A DNA stretch of 64,000 nucleotides from Sulfurovum sp. UBA4779 (GTDB lineage: Bacteria; Campylobacterota; Campylobacteria; Campylobacterales; Sulfurovaceae), in contig DHHF01000001.1 of assembly GCA_002403155.1 (NCBI GenBank), forward strand, positions 1-64,000, read 5' to 3'. Positions 8,959-18,441 of the stretch are shown here, piece after piece (position 1 is the stretch's first letter; the number at the start of each line of letters is the position of its first letter). The translations under genes and the position numbers were made by a program. The notes under the pieces are model-generated. The model saw only the letters and a list, made by a program, of their open reading frames with translations. It did not search any database and was not told the origin of the DNA.

Positions 8959-10929
8959 ATGGCTAATCCAAACCAAAACAATAAAAACCAAAACCAAAAC
9001 AATAAAAACTTTTTTAACAATAACCCATTGCTTGCTTTTGCAATTTTCTCTATCGTGCTGATTATGTTTTTTAAAATGTTTATGGGCGAAGGAGACGGGA
9101 TCGGAAGCATGCTGCAAAGCAATGTTTCTCAAACCAAACATGTCAAATATTCGCAAATCAAAGAGCAGATCGCACAGGGAAATATTAAAAGCGTTAAACT
9201 GACGCCTTCCACTGTTGAAGCGATCGGCGAAGTGTCAGGACAAAAAATACGCTACGTTGCACAAAACGTACCGACGTATGATAAAGAGCTTATCCCGCTT
9301 TTGGAAGAAAAACAGATCACCTATGAAGGCGTAATGGGAGGCGGATGGTTTTCAGAAATTCTGAGCATGCTGTTGCCTATCTTGATCTTTTTTGCTATTT
9401 GGATTTTTCTGGCAAACAAAATGTCCAAAGGCATGGGCGGAGGCATTTTGGGAGCAGGAAAAGCCGATAAGCTTATCAACTCCGAAAAACCGGATACAAG
9501 ATTTGAAGATGTACAAGGGGTAGAAGAGGCCAAAGATGAGGTAAAAGAGATCGTTGATTTTCTTAAATACCCCGAAAGGTATATCGAACTGGGCGCAAAA
9601 ATACCCAAAGGGGTTTTGCTTGTAGGACCTCCGGGTACGGGTAAGACTTTATTGGCAAAAGCAGTAGCAGGCGAAGCTTCGGTACCATTTTTTTCCGTAA
9701 GCGGCTCTTCGTTTATCGAAATGTTCGTGGGTGTAGGTGCAAGCCGTGTACGAGACCTGTTTGCACAGGCAAAAAAAGAAGCGCCTTCAATCATCTTTAT
9801 CGATGAGATCGATGCGATCGGAAAAAGCCGTGCCAGCGGCGGCCAATTGGGAGGAAATGATGAAAGGGAACAAACCCTTAACCAGCTTCTAGCCGAGATG
9901 GACGGGTTTGGTACCGATACACCCGTCATCGTTCTTGCTGCAACCAACAGGCCCGAAACACTGGATGCGGCACTGCTTAGAGCCGGACGTTTCGACAGAC
10001 AGGTATTGGTAGACAAGCCGGACTTTGAAGGCAGGCTGGCTATCCTGAAAGTACACAGCAAAGGCGTAAAACTTGCCAAAAATGTGGATTTGGAAATAGT
10101 CGCCAAACAAACTGCAGGACTTGCAGGAGCAGATTTGGCAAACATTATCAATGAAGCGGCGCTGCTTGCAGGACGCTTTAACAAAAAAGAGATCGGACAG
10201 GAAGATTTGCTTGAAGCCATAGAAAGAGCGTTTGTAGGGCTTGAAAAGAAAAACAGAAAAATTTCCGATGTGGAGAAAAAAATCGTCGCCTATCACGAAA
10301 GCGGCCACGCGCTGATGGCAGAACTTACCAAAGGTGCGACACGCGTTACGAAAGTTTCTATCATCCCCCGGGGGCTTGGGGCATTGGGGTATACACTACA
10401 CCTGCCTGATGAAGAAGACAGGTTCCTAAAACAAAAACATGAACTCCTTGCGGAAGTAGACGTCCTTCTTGGCGGACGTGCTGCCGAAGAGGTTTTCATA
10501 GGCGAAATCAGCACAGGTGCGGGCAATGACCTCGATAGAGCAACCGCCATCCTTAAAGATATGATCTCTGTGTATGGGATGAGTGATGTGGCCGGCCTTA
10601 TGGTACTTAAAAGAAGCCAAAACTCATTCCTCGGCGGAGGCATGGTTTCTACAGACTATAGCGAAAAAATGGCAGAGGAAATAGACAACCATATCAGACA
10701 AACGCTCAATGAACGCTATGCATATGTTAAAAAAACACTCGACGAATACCACGATGCCATTGTTGAAATGGCTACCATTTTGCTGGATGTAGAGGTGATT
10801 GAGGGTGCAAAAGTGCGCGAAATCATAGAAACATTTGAAAAAGAGCACGCAATGCCAAGCCGTTTGGCCCATCCCAAAACACCTGAGCAAGAAGAAGCTT
10901 CAGCACAAAACGCAAATCATCAAGGCTAA
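8959..10929 (+). CDS. ftsH: ATP-dependent zinc metalloprotease FtsH
   Basis: FtsH is the hexameric inner-membrane AAA+ protease that degrades misassembled membrane proteins and short-lived regulators. The protein is about 656 residues, with a first membrane span near 20-40 after an Asn/Gln-rich cytoplasmic start, a periplasmic domain, a second span near 130-150, Walker A GPPGTGKT, Walker B IIFIDEIDAIG, the second region of homology ending in RAGRFDRQ, and the zinc motif HESGH. The start at 8959 has AAAAGGACG upstream; a GTG at 8926 without a site is less likely. pssA starts 2 nt after its stop. Confidence 0.98.
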   Translation: MANPNQNNKNQNQNNKNFFNNNPLLAFAIFSIVLIMFFKMFMGEGDGIGSMLQSNVSQTKHVKYSQIKEQIAQGNIKSVKLTPSTVEAIGEVSGQKIRYVAQNVPTYDKELIPLLEEKQITYEGVMGGGWFSEILSMLLPILIFFAIWIFLANKMSKGMGGGILGAGKADKLINSEKPDTRFEDVQGVEEAKDEVKEIVDFLKYPERYIELGAKIPKGVLLVGPPGTGKTLLAKAVAGEASVPFFSVSGSSFIEMFVGVGASRVRDLFAQAKKEAPSIIFIDEIDAIGKSRASGGQLGGNDEREQTLNQLLAEMDGFGTDTPVIVLAATNRPETLDAALLRAGRFDRQVLVDKPDFEGRLAILKVHSKGVKLAKNVDLEIVAKQTAGLAGADLANIINEAALLAGRFNKKEIGQEDLLEAIERAFVGLEKKNRKISDVEKKIVAYHESGHALMAELTKGATRVTKVSIIPRGLGALGYTLHLPDEEDRFLKQKHELLAEVDVLLGGRAAEEVFIGEISTGAGNDLDRATAILKDMISVYGMSDVAGLMVLKRSQNSFLGGGMVSTDYSEKMAEEIDNHIRQTLNERYAYVKKTLDEYHDAIVEMATILLDVEVIEGAKVREIIETFEKEHAMPSRLAHPKTPEQEEASAQNANHQG

Positions 10930-10931
10930 GG

Positions 10932-11648
10932 ATGCAAAGACCCCATCTCCTCTACATATTGCCTAATCTTTTTACGGCAAGCAGTATTTTTGTAGGGGTG
11001 ATAAGCATCGCCAAAGCCAGCAAAGGAGACTTTACGGCCGCCGTTTGGCTCATTTTTTTAGCACTGGTCTTTGACGGGCTGGATGGCAGAATTGCACGCC
11101 TTACCAACACCGCAAGCCGATTTGGCGTAGAGTTTGACTCACTGGCCGACATTGTCTCTTTTGGTATTGCTCCTGCAATGCTGCTTTATTTTTATATAGG
11201 GGATGAATTTGGCCGGTTTGGCATCGTCGCATCGGCACTCTATGTTGTTTTTGGTGCCATCCGTTTAGCACGCTTCAATATAACCACCTCCAAAAACGAC
11301 CCCAATGTTTTTATCGGGCTTCCCATTCCCTCAGCAGCAATTTTTATCTGTATGTGGATACTGCTTTTTAACAAATACCATTTAGAAAGTTATGCATTTT
11401 TATTGCTTTTTTTCTCTCTTGCCGTTTCTGTATTGATGGTAAGCAATATACGCTACCCTTCTTTTAAAAAAATTGCTATTGACAAATCTATAGTGTTTAA
11501 AACATTTATCGTACTTACGCTTATTGCTGCTGCACTCTATCTTTTTAGCGCAGAAGGGGTTGCTCTGATCATATCCGCTTATATCTTTTATGGGCCGTTT
11601 CGAGCAATACGAAACCTTAATGCGAGAAAGATAAAAAGAAAAAGATAA
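10932..11648 (+). CDS. pssA: CDP-diacylglycerol--serine O-phosphatidyltransferase PssA
   Basis: PssA makes phosphatidylserine, the precursor of phosphatidylethanolamine. The 238-residue polytopic membrane protein has about six to eight hydrophobic spans and the CDP-alcohol phosphotransferase signature beginning DGLDGRIAR near residue 48 and continuing to FDSLAD (form DG-x2-AR-x8-G-x3-D-x3-D). It starts directly after ftsH, so the two are co-transcribed. The C-terminus is very basic (RKIKRKR). Confidence 0.94.
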   Translation: MQRPHLLYILPNLFTASSIFVGVISIAKASKGDFTAAVWLIFLALVFDGLDGRIARLTNTASRFGVEFDSLADIVSFGIAPAMLLYFYIGDEFGRFGIVASALYVVFGAIRLARFNITTSKNDPNVFIGLPIPSAAIFICMWILLFNKYHLESYAFLLLFFSLAVSVLMVSNIRYPSFKKIAIDKSIVFKTFIVLTLIAAALYLFSAEGVALIISAYIFYGPFRAIRNLNARKIKRKR

Positions 11649-11658
11649 TTTTTATCCC

Positions 11659-11687
11659 TTGACATCACTTTTTAAATTCACTATAAT
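11659..11687 (+). promoter_or_regulatory. Consensus sigma-70 promoter for the leu leader/leuA
   Basis: TTGACA (11659-11664), a 17-nt spacer and TATAAT (11682-11687) are a perfect consensus, the strongest promoter in the window. Transcription would start near 11694, giving a leader of about 18 nt before a short leucine-rich ORF and about 235 nt before leuA. A strong promoter followed by a leader peptide implies that control acts after initiation. Confidence 0.9.
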
Positions 11688-11712
11688 TCTTAAAAATTCA
11701 AGAGGAGAAACG

Positions 11713-11781
11713 ATGAAACCGATTACTTACAAAAACAACACTTTCAAAAAAGATTATTCTCTTCTGCTGCTTTCTCTATAA
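11713..11781 (+). CDS. Leucine-rich leader peptide of leuA (attenuator peptide)
   Basis: A 22-codon ORF has a good GGAG site 6 nt upstream of its ATG and starts about 18 nt after the predicted transcription start. The peptide ends in SLLLLSL, five leucines in the last six codons, directly ahead of the leucine-committing gene leuA. This is the layout of amino-acid attenuation leaders such as leuL: ribosome stalling at Leu codons when leucyl-tRNA is scarce would switch downstream expression on. No GC-rich terminator with a U-run is obvious between 11782 and 11928, so termination may be Rho-dependent or control may act on translation. Confidence 0.8.
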   Translation: MKPITYKNNTFKKDYSLLLLSL

Positions 11782-11928
11782 TTTTTCCAATCAATACAAT
11801 TTATATATTAGTTTTTAGTAACCTATATTTAGATAAAATTAGGCCATCACGATTAAAACGTACAAGCTGTTTGCAAGAGATTTGTACGATAAAGTGCATC
11901 CATGCACCCCATAGAAAAAGGCAATACA

Positions 11929-13488
11929 ATGAACAAAAAAATCATTAAAATATTTGACACCACATTAAGAGACGGAGAACAGAGTCCAGGCGCCTCGATG
12001 AACACTGAAGAGAAGATCCGGATCGCTGCACAGCTTGAACGCTTAGGAGTAGACATCATCGAAGCAGGCTTTGCCGCAGCAAGCCCGGGAGATTTTGATG
12101 CGGTAAGCAAGATCGCTCAAAGAGTCAAAAACTCAACCGTTTGTTCTTTGGCACGCGCCATCGATGCAGACATAAAAGCGGCAGGTGAAGCCGTAGCAAC
12201 AGCCAAAATGAAAAGGATCCATACATTTATCGCAACCAGCCCTATCCATATGGAATATAAACTCAAAATGACTCCCGAGGAAGTCATCAAAAGGGCTGTC
12301 AGGGCCGTAGAATATGCGCGTACCTTTGTAGAGGATGTAGAGTTCAGCTGCGAAGATGCGGGACGCTCGGATATAGGGTTTATGAAAGAGATCGTCGATG
12401 CGGTCATAGAAGTGGGAGCCGGCACGATCAACTTGCCCGATACGGTAGGCTTTAGGCTTCCTTTTGAGATCGGGGCCATGGTCAAAGAGATGAGCGAGTA
12501 CACCAAAGGCAGAGCGATCATCTCCGTACACAACCATAACGATTTGGGTTTGGGTGTAGCCAACTCGCTTGAAGCGATCATCAACGGAGCCGGACAGGTA
12601 GAGTGTACGATCAACGGCTTGGGCGAAAGAGCAGGAAATGCCGCACTTGAAGAAATCGTCATGGCGCTTAAAACCCGTTCGGATATCTTTGCAGGTTTTG
12701 ATACCAACATCAACACCAAAGAGATCTATCCCACCAGCCGTTTGATAGCCAATATCACAGGCATTGAGCCTCAGCCCAACAAAGCAATCGTAGGCAAAAA
12801 TGCTTTTGCGCATGAAAGCGGTATCCATCAAGACGGTATGCTTAAGAACAAATCAACCTACGAGATCATACGCCCCGAAGACATCGGACTTGATATGCAA
12901 GACACATTGGTGTTGGGAAAACATTCGGGGCGTGCTGCCTTCAAAGATAAATTGGCAAAACTCGGATTCACCCTTAGCGAAGAAGAGCTTAACAGTACTT
13001 TTGAACGCTTTAAAGAGTTGGCGGATAAGAAAAAAGATATTTATGATGATGATATCAGAGCGTTGGTAACTTCGGAAATGACGACCATCGAAAAAGCTTA
13101 CGAGCTGGTGGCGATGCAGTTGATGGACTCTACGGGAGGCGTACCGAGCGCAGCGGTGACGATCAGGCATCATGACAAAGAGATCACGGATGCGGGCATC
13201 GGAGATGGAACGATCGATGCAGTCTTTAAGACCATCGACCGTATCACAGGTTACCAAGGGCAGCTGATAGACTATAAAGTCAAATCTGTTTCGCAAGGAA
13301 AAGATGCCTTAGCCAATGTAACGGTAAAAGTTACATTTAACGACAATGAACCGGCCATTATCGGCCACGGGTTAAGCCTCGATACGATGTTAGCCAGTGC
13401 AAGGGCTTATATCGGAGCGCTTAACAGCTATCTAAGCATGGAAGGCAAACTCAAACTGCGCCGAATGGACAGTTCAGAAACAATCTAA
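11929..13488 (+). CDS. leuA: 2-isopropylmalate synthase LeuA
   Basis: LeuA condenses acetyl-CoA with 2-ketoisovalerate, the first step of leucine synthesis. The protein of about 519 residues has the HMGL-like barrel with the N-terminal signature [13 protein letters not shown], the metal-binding HNHNDLG near residue 205, and the C-terminal LeuA regulatory domain (about 370-515) that binds leucine for feedback inhibition. ATG 11929 has AAAAAGG 7 nt upstream; an in-frame ATG at 11902 has no site. A 6-bp hairpin GTGCAT-CC-ATGCAC sits shortly before it (11894-11907). It is a stand-alone gene, not clustered with leuBCD here. Confidence 0.97.
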   Translation: MNKKIIKIFDTTLRDGEQSPGASMNTEEKIRIAAQLERLGVDIIEAGFAAASPGDFDAVSKIAQRVKNSTVCSLARAIDADIKAAGEAVATAKMKRIHTFIATSPIHMEYKLKMTPEEVIKRAVRAVEYARTFVEDVEFSCEDAGRSDIGFMKEIVDAVIEVGAGTINLPDTVGFRLPFEIGAMVKEMSEYTKGRAIISVHNHNDLGLGVANSLEAIINGAGQVECTINGLGERAGNAALEEIVMALKTRSDIFAGFDTNINTKEIYPTSRLIANITGIEPQPNKAIVGKNAFAHESGIHQDGMLKNKSTYEIIRPEDIGLDMQDTLVLGKHSGRAAFKDKLAKLGFTLSEEELNSTFERFKELADKKKDIYDDDIRALVTSEMTTIEKAYELVAMQLMDSTGGVPSAAVTIRHHDKEITDAGIGDGTIDAVFKTIDRITGYQGQLIDYKVKSVSQGKDALANVTVKVTFNDNEPAIIGHGLSLDTMLASARAYIGALNSYLSMEGKLKLRRMDSSETI

Positions 13489-13490
13489 CA

Positions 13491-13586
13491 CGTCATTCCG
13501 GACTACGATCCGGAATCTCTATCTATCTAACAAAATCATTTCTCACGTGAACCACAGGGAGATTCTGAAACGAGTTCAGAATGACG
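13491..13586. repeat. Paired-hairpin REP/BIME-like palindromic element
   Basis: The ends CGTCATTC and GAATGACG are inverted repeats. Inside are two perfect 8-bp hairpins: ATTCCGGA/TCCGGAAT (13495-13516) and ATTCTGAA/TTCAGAAT (13562-13582), with GAATCTC/GAGATTC between them as a further inverted pair. The whole 96-bp unit is symmetric, like a bacterial interspersed mosaic element. It lies between the convergent leuA and serS and may act as a bidirectional terminator or mRNA stabiliser. It is the only such copy in the window. Confidence 0.75.
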
Positions 13587-13602
13587 CATTTTTAAAATAA
13601 AA

Positions 13603-13619
13603 GCATTTCAAAGAAATGC
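13603..13619 (-). terminator. Rho-independent terminator of serS
   Basis: Read leftward, GCATTTC-TTT-GAAATGC (perfect 7-bp stem) is followed by TTTTATTTT. Together with ATACCA and TCACTCTTCACTC at 13620-13638 it is also a copy of the hairpin/pyrimidine junction element, here serving as a terminator just after the serS stop. Confidence 0.75.
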
Positions 13620-13653
13620 ATACCATCACTCTTCACTCGAGCGAAGCGATTCC

Positions 13654-14898
13654 CTACATATACCTCTGCAATGCAGCAGGTATCGTGATGCTTCCGTCTT
13701 CGTTTTGATAATTCTCCATAATTGCGATCAATGTACGCCCTACCGCCAAAGCCGAACCGTTGAGAGTATGCACCAGTCGGTTTTGTTTTTCATCTTTGAA
13801 GCGGATTTTGGCACGTCTTGCCTGAAAATCTCTTGTATTTGAGATAGAACTTATCTCACGGTACTTGTTTTGTCCGGGTAGCCACACTTCAAGATCGATC
13901 GTTTTTGCCGCAGAAAAACCAAGGTCTCCGCCGCACAGCTCCACTACCCTATGCGGCAGCCCAAGGACTGTAAGGATATCCGAAGCATTGCGGACCATCA
14001 TCTCGAAAATCTCATCGCTATGGTCTGGGTGAGCGATGGCGACCATCTCTACTTTGTCAAACTGATGTTGGCGTATCATACCTCTGGTATCTCGCCCGGC
14101 ACTTCCCGCCTCTTTTCTAAAGCACGGCGTATAGCCTGTCATCAAAAGCGGCAGGTCTTTGGCCGAAAGAATCTCATCATGATACATATTGGTAAGCGGT
14201 ACTTCTGCTGTTGGAATGAGATAGAGATCTTCTTCTTCCACCTTAAAAAGGTCTTCTTCAAATTTTGGCAGCTGCCCCGTGCCTTGCAGCATCATGGAGT
14301 TGTTTAAAAACGGTACACAAAACTCTTCAAACCCTTCGGCTCTGTTGGTATCCAAAAAGAAGTTGATCAAGGCCCTCTCCAGCCTCGCCCCTTCTGCCTT
14401 CAGTACAGAAAAACGGCTTTTGGCAAGCTTTACCCCACGCTCAAAATCAATCCAGCCGTTGATCTCAGCCAGTTCCCAATGCTCTTTGGGTTTGAATGCG
14501 AACGTTTTAGGCTCCAGCACTTTGCGAAGTTCCACATTTTCCTCTTCGTCTGCCCCTTCAGGTACGGAATCATCAGGGAAATTGGGGATACCCAGCGCCA
14601 CAGCATAAAGTGCCTCTTCAGCAGCTCTGGCTTTTTCCTGAAGCGGCACCATCGATTCTTTGTTGGCATCTACTTTTAGCTTGAGCTCTGAGATATCTTT
14701 GCTTTCACGCATATATTGGCCAAAAAGTTTGGACATGGCGTTTTGTTCTGCTTTGGCTGCTTCAAGCTGCGCATTAGCCTCTTTCAGGGCGCTAAAAAGC
14801 GCTTGCAGATTTTCAAGCACCGCGCTGTCTACACCCTTTTTTTTAAGCTTGCCGGCAGCTTCGTCAAAATTGTTTTGAAGATATTTAAGATCGATCAT
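13654..14898 (-). CDS. serS: Seryl-tRNA synthetase SerS
   Basis: This 414-residue class II synthetase charges tRNA-Ser. The N-terminal ~100 residues form the long helical arm (heptad-like, Lys/Glu/Ala-rich) that grips the tRNA variable arm. Motif 2 is [20 protein letters not shown] near residue 260 and motif 3 is [19 protein letters not shown] near the C-terminus. Its length is normal for the family. It is transcribed alone, with a repeat-derived terminator after the stop and the lipoprotein gene upstream. Confidence 0.97.
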   Translation of the reverse strand: MIDLKYLQNNFDEAAGKLKKKGVDSAVLENLQALFSALKEANAQLEAAKAEQNAMSKLFGQYMRESKDISELKLKVDANKESMVPLQEKARAAEEALYAVALGIPNFPDDSVPEGADEEENVELRKVLEPKTFAFKPKEHWELAEINGWIDFERGVKLAKSRFSVLKAEGARLERALINFFLDTNRAEGFEEFCVPFLNNSMMLQGTGQLPKFEEDLFKVEEEDLYLIPTAEVPLTNMYHDEILSAKDLPLLMTGYTPCFRKEAGSAGRDTRGMIRQHQFDKVEMVAIAHPDHSDEIFEMMVRNASDILTVLGLPHRVVELCGGDLGFSAAKTIDLEVWLPGQNKYREISSISNTRDFQARRAKIRFKDEKQNRLVHTLNGSALAVGRTLIAIMENYQNEDGSITIPAALQRYM

Positions 14899-14967
14899 GA
14901 TACGTACCTGTCATAGAAAATATGATGAGATTATAGTAGAAAATAAAGAAGAAACGGATTAAAGGGA

Positions 14968-15007
14968 GGCAGTCCAAAAGAGTTTATCTCTTTTGGATTT
15001 CACTGCC
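14968..15007 (-). terminator. Hairpin terminator after the Ig-like lipoprotein gene
   Basis: An interrupted inverted repeat pairs GGCAGT with ACTGCC and CCAAAAGAG with CTCTTTTGG around a TTTAT loop. It lies 14 nt beyond the lipoprotein stop. The U-tract on the minus strand is poor, so a transcript-end stabiliser is an alternative. Confidence 0.55.
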
Positions 15008-15021
15008 AAAGTTTACGATCG

Positions 15022-17706
15022 TTAATATTCTAGGTAAATATGTGCGTTGCTTTTGCTCCAAGAGATCTCACACTCTTTTACATTAGAATCGGTTCCCTTA
15101 GTGTAGATCTGCACTCTAATTTGACCATTTTCGTCTGTATGCAGATCATTGGCTGCGGACATGTTAAGGTCACATTGAGACGAATTGCTGATGATCCCTT
15201 CAGGCACTATATCCACATCCACCAAATACTCTTGAAAATTACTTATTCCCAGCATGAGTGTAACATTGTGGTCGCTGCCGTCATTATCTACTTTTTCGAC
15301 CGTTGAACTATAATCATCCCAACGCAAACCGGCCACTTTGGCTACCCCCGTTCGATTGGTATCATACGCATGCGCCGCGATGGTTACCGTATGCCCCGCA
15401 AGCGCAGGATCAAACACGACATCAAACTGTACATTGCCGTTGGCATCCGTGACATAACTTCCTGTTTTGCTTGTGATTGATGCCAAAGCTATATCGCCTA
15501 GCAGACTTCTGCTTTCGTTTCCTATCACATAACTTAAGCTATCGGCCGTTGTGCCAAAATAGGCTTCGCTTAAAGTCAAACTTTGCTCCGCAACATCATC
15601 GATACTCCAGCCGCCCAGATAAGTTTGTGCATATCTGGCAACGTTTGGAACAATGATCAGCCTATCCTCGGCAGTAATATTTGCTTCATCAAAATTTTTA
15701 GTGCTATCTTCAAACGTTACAGGCGTGCCTGCTGTGATTTGACCCGTTGGCGAAGAGTCAGTCTCAACCACTTTAACCCCATTGATCAAAGAAGGAGACA
15801 ACGTAACGCCTTCTCTTGCAGGGTTGGCATACTTATCCACCGCATGGATCGTATAGGTATTGATAAATGCTCCAACCTCATTCTCTGAAGAGCCGACATA
15901 AAACAAGGATATCGCCGTTACCGGCCCAGAAAGCACCGTAACGGGCACCAGCGTTGTCAGTATCACGTCATGGTCTCCGTTAAAAATCGAAGCACTCACG
16001 GCGATGACGGCAACACCGGAGAGCGTTTTGGTCTCAACAGCGATCGCTTTTGTCCCCATACCTCCATAATTGAAAGTTGCACTACCGCCTGCAAACGTCA
16101 ACATATTGGTAAATTGGCTGGTGAGGTTCACTTCATGTACATCTCCATCCCCTATCACATGACCTGGATTGCCTATCTCTACGATTTTCACGGTGATCTG
16201 ATCCGTATCATCCACACTCAAGGAAGCCGGCGTATCAACCATGATTTCATAATTGGTTCCCTGTGTCTCAGGAGTGCCAAATTTGATATTCAGCTCTTTG
16301 TGAATATTCTCTGATATTTCTGTAACGCTGATATTTCTTTCCGTCAAGCCGGAAATAGAATCAGGAGCAGTATACAGCACTACCGCTTTTCCGCTCGCAT
16401 CTGTCGTGACGCTTGTTTTGTCAAAGCTTCCATAATCCGTATTGTTAAAGAAAGGCTGTTCAAGCGCAACTTCCGTACTTACACCCATATTTTCTGCATT
16501 GACGGTTACGATAGTGACTTCTTGGGTTTGCCCGGGCTCAGTAACAGTAAAGGATTCCGGAACGACATAGAGTGTTTCAACCCCTGAAACTGTCTGCTTG
16601 TCAAAAATAACCTTGGTTTCACCACGGACCGTGTGATTATTTTTATAATAGAATGTAATATTTGCATCATTTACGCTTGGCATAGATTCCGGAGAAGTAT
16701 AGCTAAACCTGGCAAATCCATCCGCTCCTACCACTGCCTCATATTGTGCCAAAGTCCCATAGATCGGCATCACAAATTCTGCAATCACAGATTCACCGAT
16801 TGCCGGCTGTGTAGGCTGGCCATCCTCCTGTTTGGAGAGCGCAACTTTAATCTGATGAGACTGCAGTGTGTCTGTTACGGTGATGTTTTGATCCGGCACT
16901 ATTGTATAAAGTATGTTTGCCGAACCGTTTTTATTGAAAATTAATTCAATCTCTTGTGTAATCAGTTTCGTATCATTTTCATCTACCAAATCAGCCGTCA
17001 ATACCGCCGATGTGCCATCTAGCGGCAAAACACCCGGTGATACATAATCAAAACGCGCTATGCCATTGACATCTGTTGTAACGGTATAGGTTGAAGTTGT
17101 TTTTATGGTGCCATATGCAGAATTAAACGGCCGCAACTTAACCGTTTCCCCCGGTGCCACATAGCCGTCTTTGACAACTTGCATACTAATCGTATATTCC
17201 GTATTTGATTCTCCGATAGTAAGCGGCGTTGTTGCATTAATTATGTCATAACCGCTTATTGCTATATCTTCAGAAGAGGTGGAACTAAAAGTTACTTCTT
17301 CGGTTTTGCTCTGGCCGTCTTTACTGACTTTTTGCGTCGCCGTCAATGTAAAGCCTGTCGGTGTACAGTTTTGATCAAATGCGCCTGTCACTAAAAGTGT
17401 TTCTTGCGTATTGAGTCCCCCGTCAAATACCAAAGTGGCAGGATCAAACGTGATCGTCTGTACCGTACAACCGCTCACACTCAACTGAAAATCGCTCAGC
17501 TCAACATGATAGCTGCTGTCTAGAAGCTTGATAAATGTCAGAGGCAAAGAAAAATCTGTTCCGTTTGATCCTAGTGCTATCTGGCTTTTTTGCATCTCAA
17601 CAGCGGTTGTGCTCTCCGCTGTTCCGCCTGTTTTGCTAGTGCTTCCGCATCCGCTCAAAAGTAGCACTAAAAAAAGAACCAGTGAAACCAAAATATTTTT
17701 TTTCAT
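15022..17706 (-). CDS. Large surface lipoprotein with repeated bacterial Ig-like (Big_1-like) domains
   Basis: This 894-residue protein has a lipoprotein signal (hydrophobic run, then LSGC with the lipidated Cys at 20). From about residue 150 to 460 three similar units of roughly 110 residues each contain a YG(T/S) turn followed by a [AR]-F-x-Y-x-(S/A)-P strand (ARFDYVSP, ARFSYTSP, AVVLYTAP), as in invasin/intimin Big_1 domains. Further beta-rich modules follow. It is probably anchored to the outer membrane as an adhesin or surface stalk; no enzyme motif is seen. It starts 12 nt after a beta-barrel gene with an AGGGGAG site, so the two form an operon. Confidence 0.8.
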   Translation of the reverse strand: MKKNILVSLVLFLVLLLSGCGSTSKTGGTAESTTAVEMQKSQIALGSNGTDFSLPLTFIKLLDSSYHVELSDFQLSVSGCTVQTITFDPATLVFDGGLNTQETLLVTGAFDQNCTPTGFTLTATQKVSKDGQSKTEEVTFSSTSSEDIAISGYDIINATTPLTIGESNTEYTISMQVVKDGYVAPGETVKLRPFNSAYGTIKTTSTYTVTTDVNGIARFDYVSPGVLPLDGTSAVLTADLVDENDTKLITQEIELIFNKNGSANILYTIVPDQNITVTDTLQSHQIKVALSKQEDGQPTQPAIGESVIAEFVMPIYGTLAQYEAVVGADGFARFSYTSPESMPSVNDANITFYYKNNHTVRGETKVIFDKQTVSGVETLYVVPESFTVTEPGQTQEVTIVTVNAENMGVSTEVALEQPFFNNTDYGSFDKTSVTTDASGKAVVLYTAPDSISGLTERNISVTEISENIHKELNIKFGTPETQGTNYEIMVDTPASLSVDDTDQITVKIVEIGNPGHVIGDGDVHEVNLTSQFTNMLTFAGGSATFNYGGMGTKAIAVETKTLSGVAVIAVSASIFNGDHDVILTTLVPVTVLSGPVTAISLFYVGSSENEVGAFINTYTIHAVDKYANPAREGVTLSPSLINGVKVVETDSSPTGQITAGTPVTFEDSTKNFDEANITAEDRLIIVPNVARYAQTYLGGWSIDDVAEQSLTLSEAYFGTTADSLSYVIGNESRSLLGDIALASITSKTGSYVTDANGNVQFDVVFDPALAGHTVTIAAHAYDTNRTGVAKVAGLRWDDYSSTVEKVDNDGSDHNVTLMLGISNFQEYLVDVDIVPEGIISNSSQCDLNMSAANDLHTDENGQIRVQIYTKGTDSNVKECEISWSKSNAHIYLEY

Positions 17707-17718
17707 CTGCTCCCCTTG

Positions 17719-18255
17719 TTAGTACAGGTAGTTAACGCCAAGTACAAAACTTCCTATATGGTCCGTATGTGCGGCATCCGTATAAGAATATCTATATCCC
17801 AAATCTACATTGATGTTTTCCATCATATCAAATGTCACCCCGACTTGGCCGCCGTACAAAAATCCGCTCTCGTCAATTTCTGTAGATTCATAATTCATGT
17901 ACCCCGCATTTAAGCCAATGTAGGGGTTAACCGCCAAAGCGCCTTGGGTAGATTCAAGAAAGAAATAATCTACTGTAAGCATCCCTTTTTCATAATTTTG
18001 GTCATCATCGCTGCTGTCAAAATAATCATAGATCAACGTTGTTCTCCATGCTTCGTTTTGCACACCAAGGCGAAAACCGATCTCTACATCGGTTCCTTCA
18101 TGCTCCAACTCCCCAAAAAATCCTCCCGTATCTGCCTGTACTGTCGCAGCGCCGACTTCTAAGCCCAAAAACTTATCGCCTGTCGAAATTTCCCTTGCAT
18201 TAAGCGTTGTTGCCAGTGCTGCACACAATAATGCTGTCGTTACCTTTTTTACCAT
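17719..18255 (-). CDS. Small outer-membrane beta-barrel protein (OmpA/Opa-like, porin family)
   Basis: The protein is about 178 residues with a Sec signal peptide (MVKKVTTALLCAALATTLNA) and then alternating amphipathic strands separated by acidic loops, ending in the aromatic strand FVLGVNYLY typical of BamA-recognised barrels. The size fits eight strands. The start at 18255 has AAGGAG upstream; a longer version from 18306 lacks a site. It is the first gene of a two-gene unit with the Ig-like lipoprotein, so it may help display or anchor it. Exact function is unknown. Confidence 0.8.
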   Translation of the reverse strand: MVKKVTTALLCAALATTLNAREISTGDKFLGLEVGAATVQADTGGFFGELEHEGTDVEIGFRLGVQNEAWRTTLIYDYFDSSDDDQNYEKGMLTVDYFFLESTQGALAVNPYIGLNAGYMNYESTEIDESGFLYGGQVGVTFDMMENINVDLGYRYSYTDAAHTDHIGSFVLGVNYLY

Positions 18256-18388
18256 AATAAAACTCCTTCTTGTTTTACATAAGCATTCAAAATAAACGCG
18301 TATCACATAAGAATATCATATTTTTATATTTTTTAAGATTAAATTATGCTAAAAAAATCATGCGTTATTTACCCATTTATGTCATTAT

Positions 18389-18416
18389 TTGCCATAAAGT
18401 GTTGTAATGCTATACT
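18389..18416 (+). promoter_or_regulatory. Promoter for the DedA gene
   Basis: TTGCCA (18389-18394), a 16-nt spacer and TATACT (18411-18416) preceded by TG form a fair promoter about 25 nt before the start codon. Confidence 0.55.
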
Positions 18417-18441
18417 TTAAAAAGTAATCAATAGGAAAAAA

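Noticed and set aside
11902..11928. Upstream in-frame ATG for leuA
   Set aside because: No ribosome site and it overlaps the GTGCAT/ATGCAC hairpin; ATG 11929 has AAAAAGG at proper distance.
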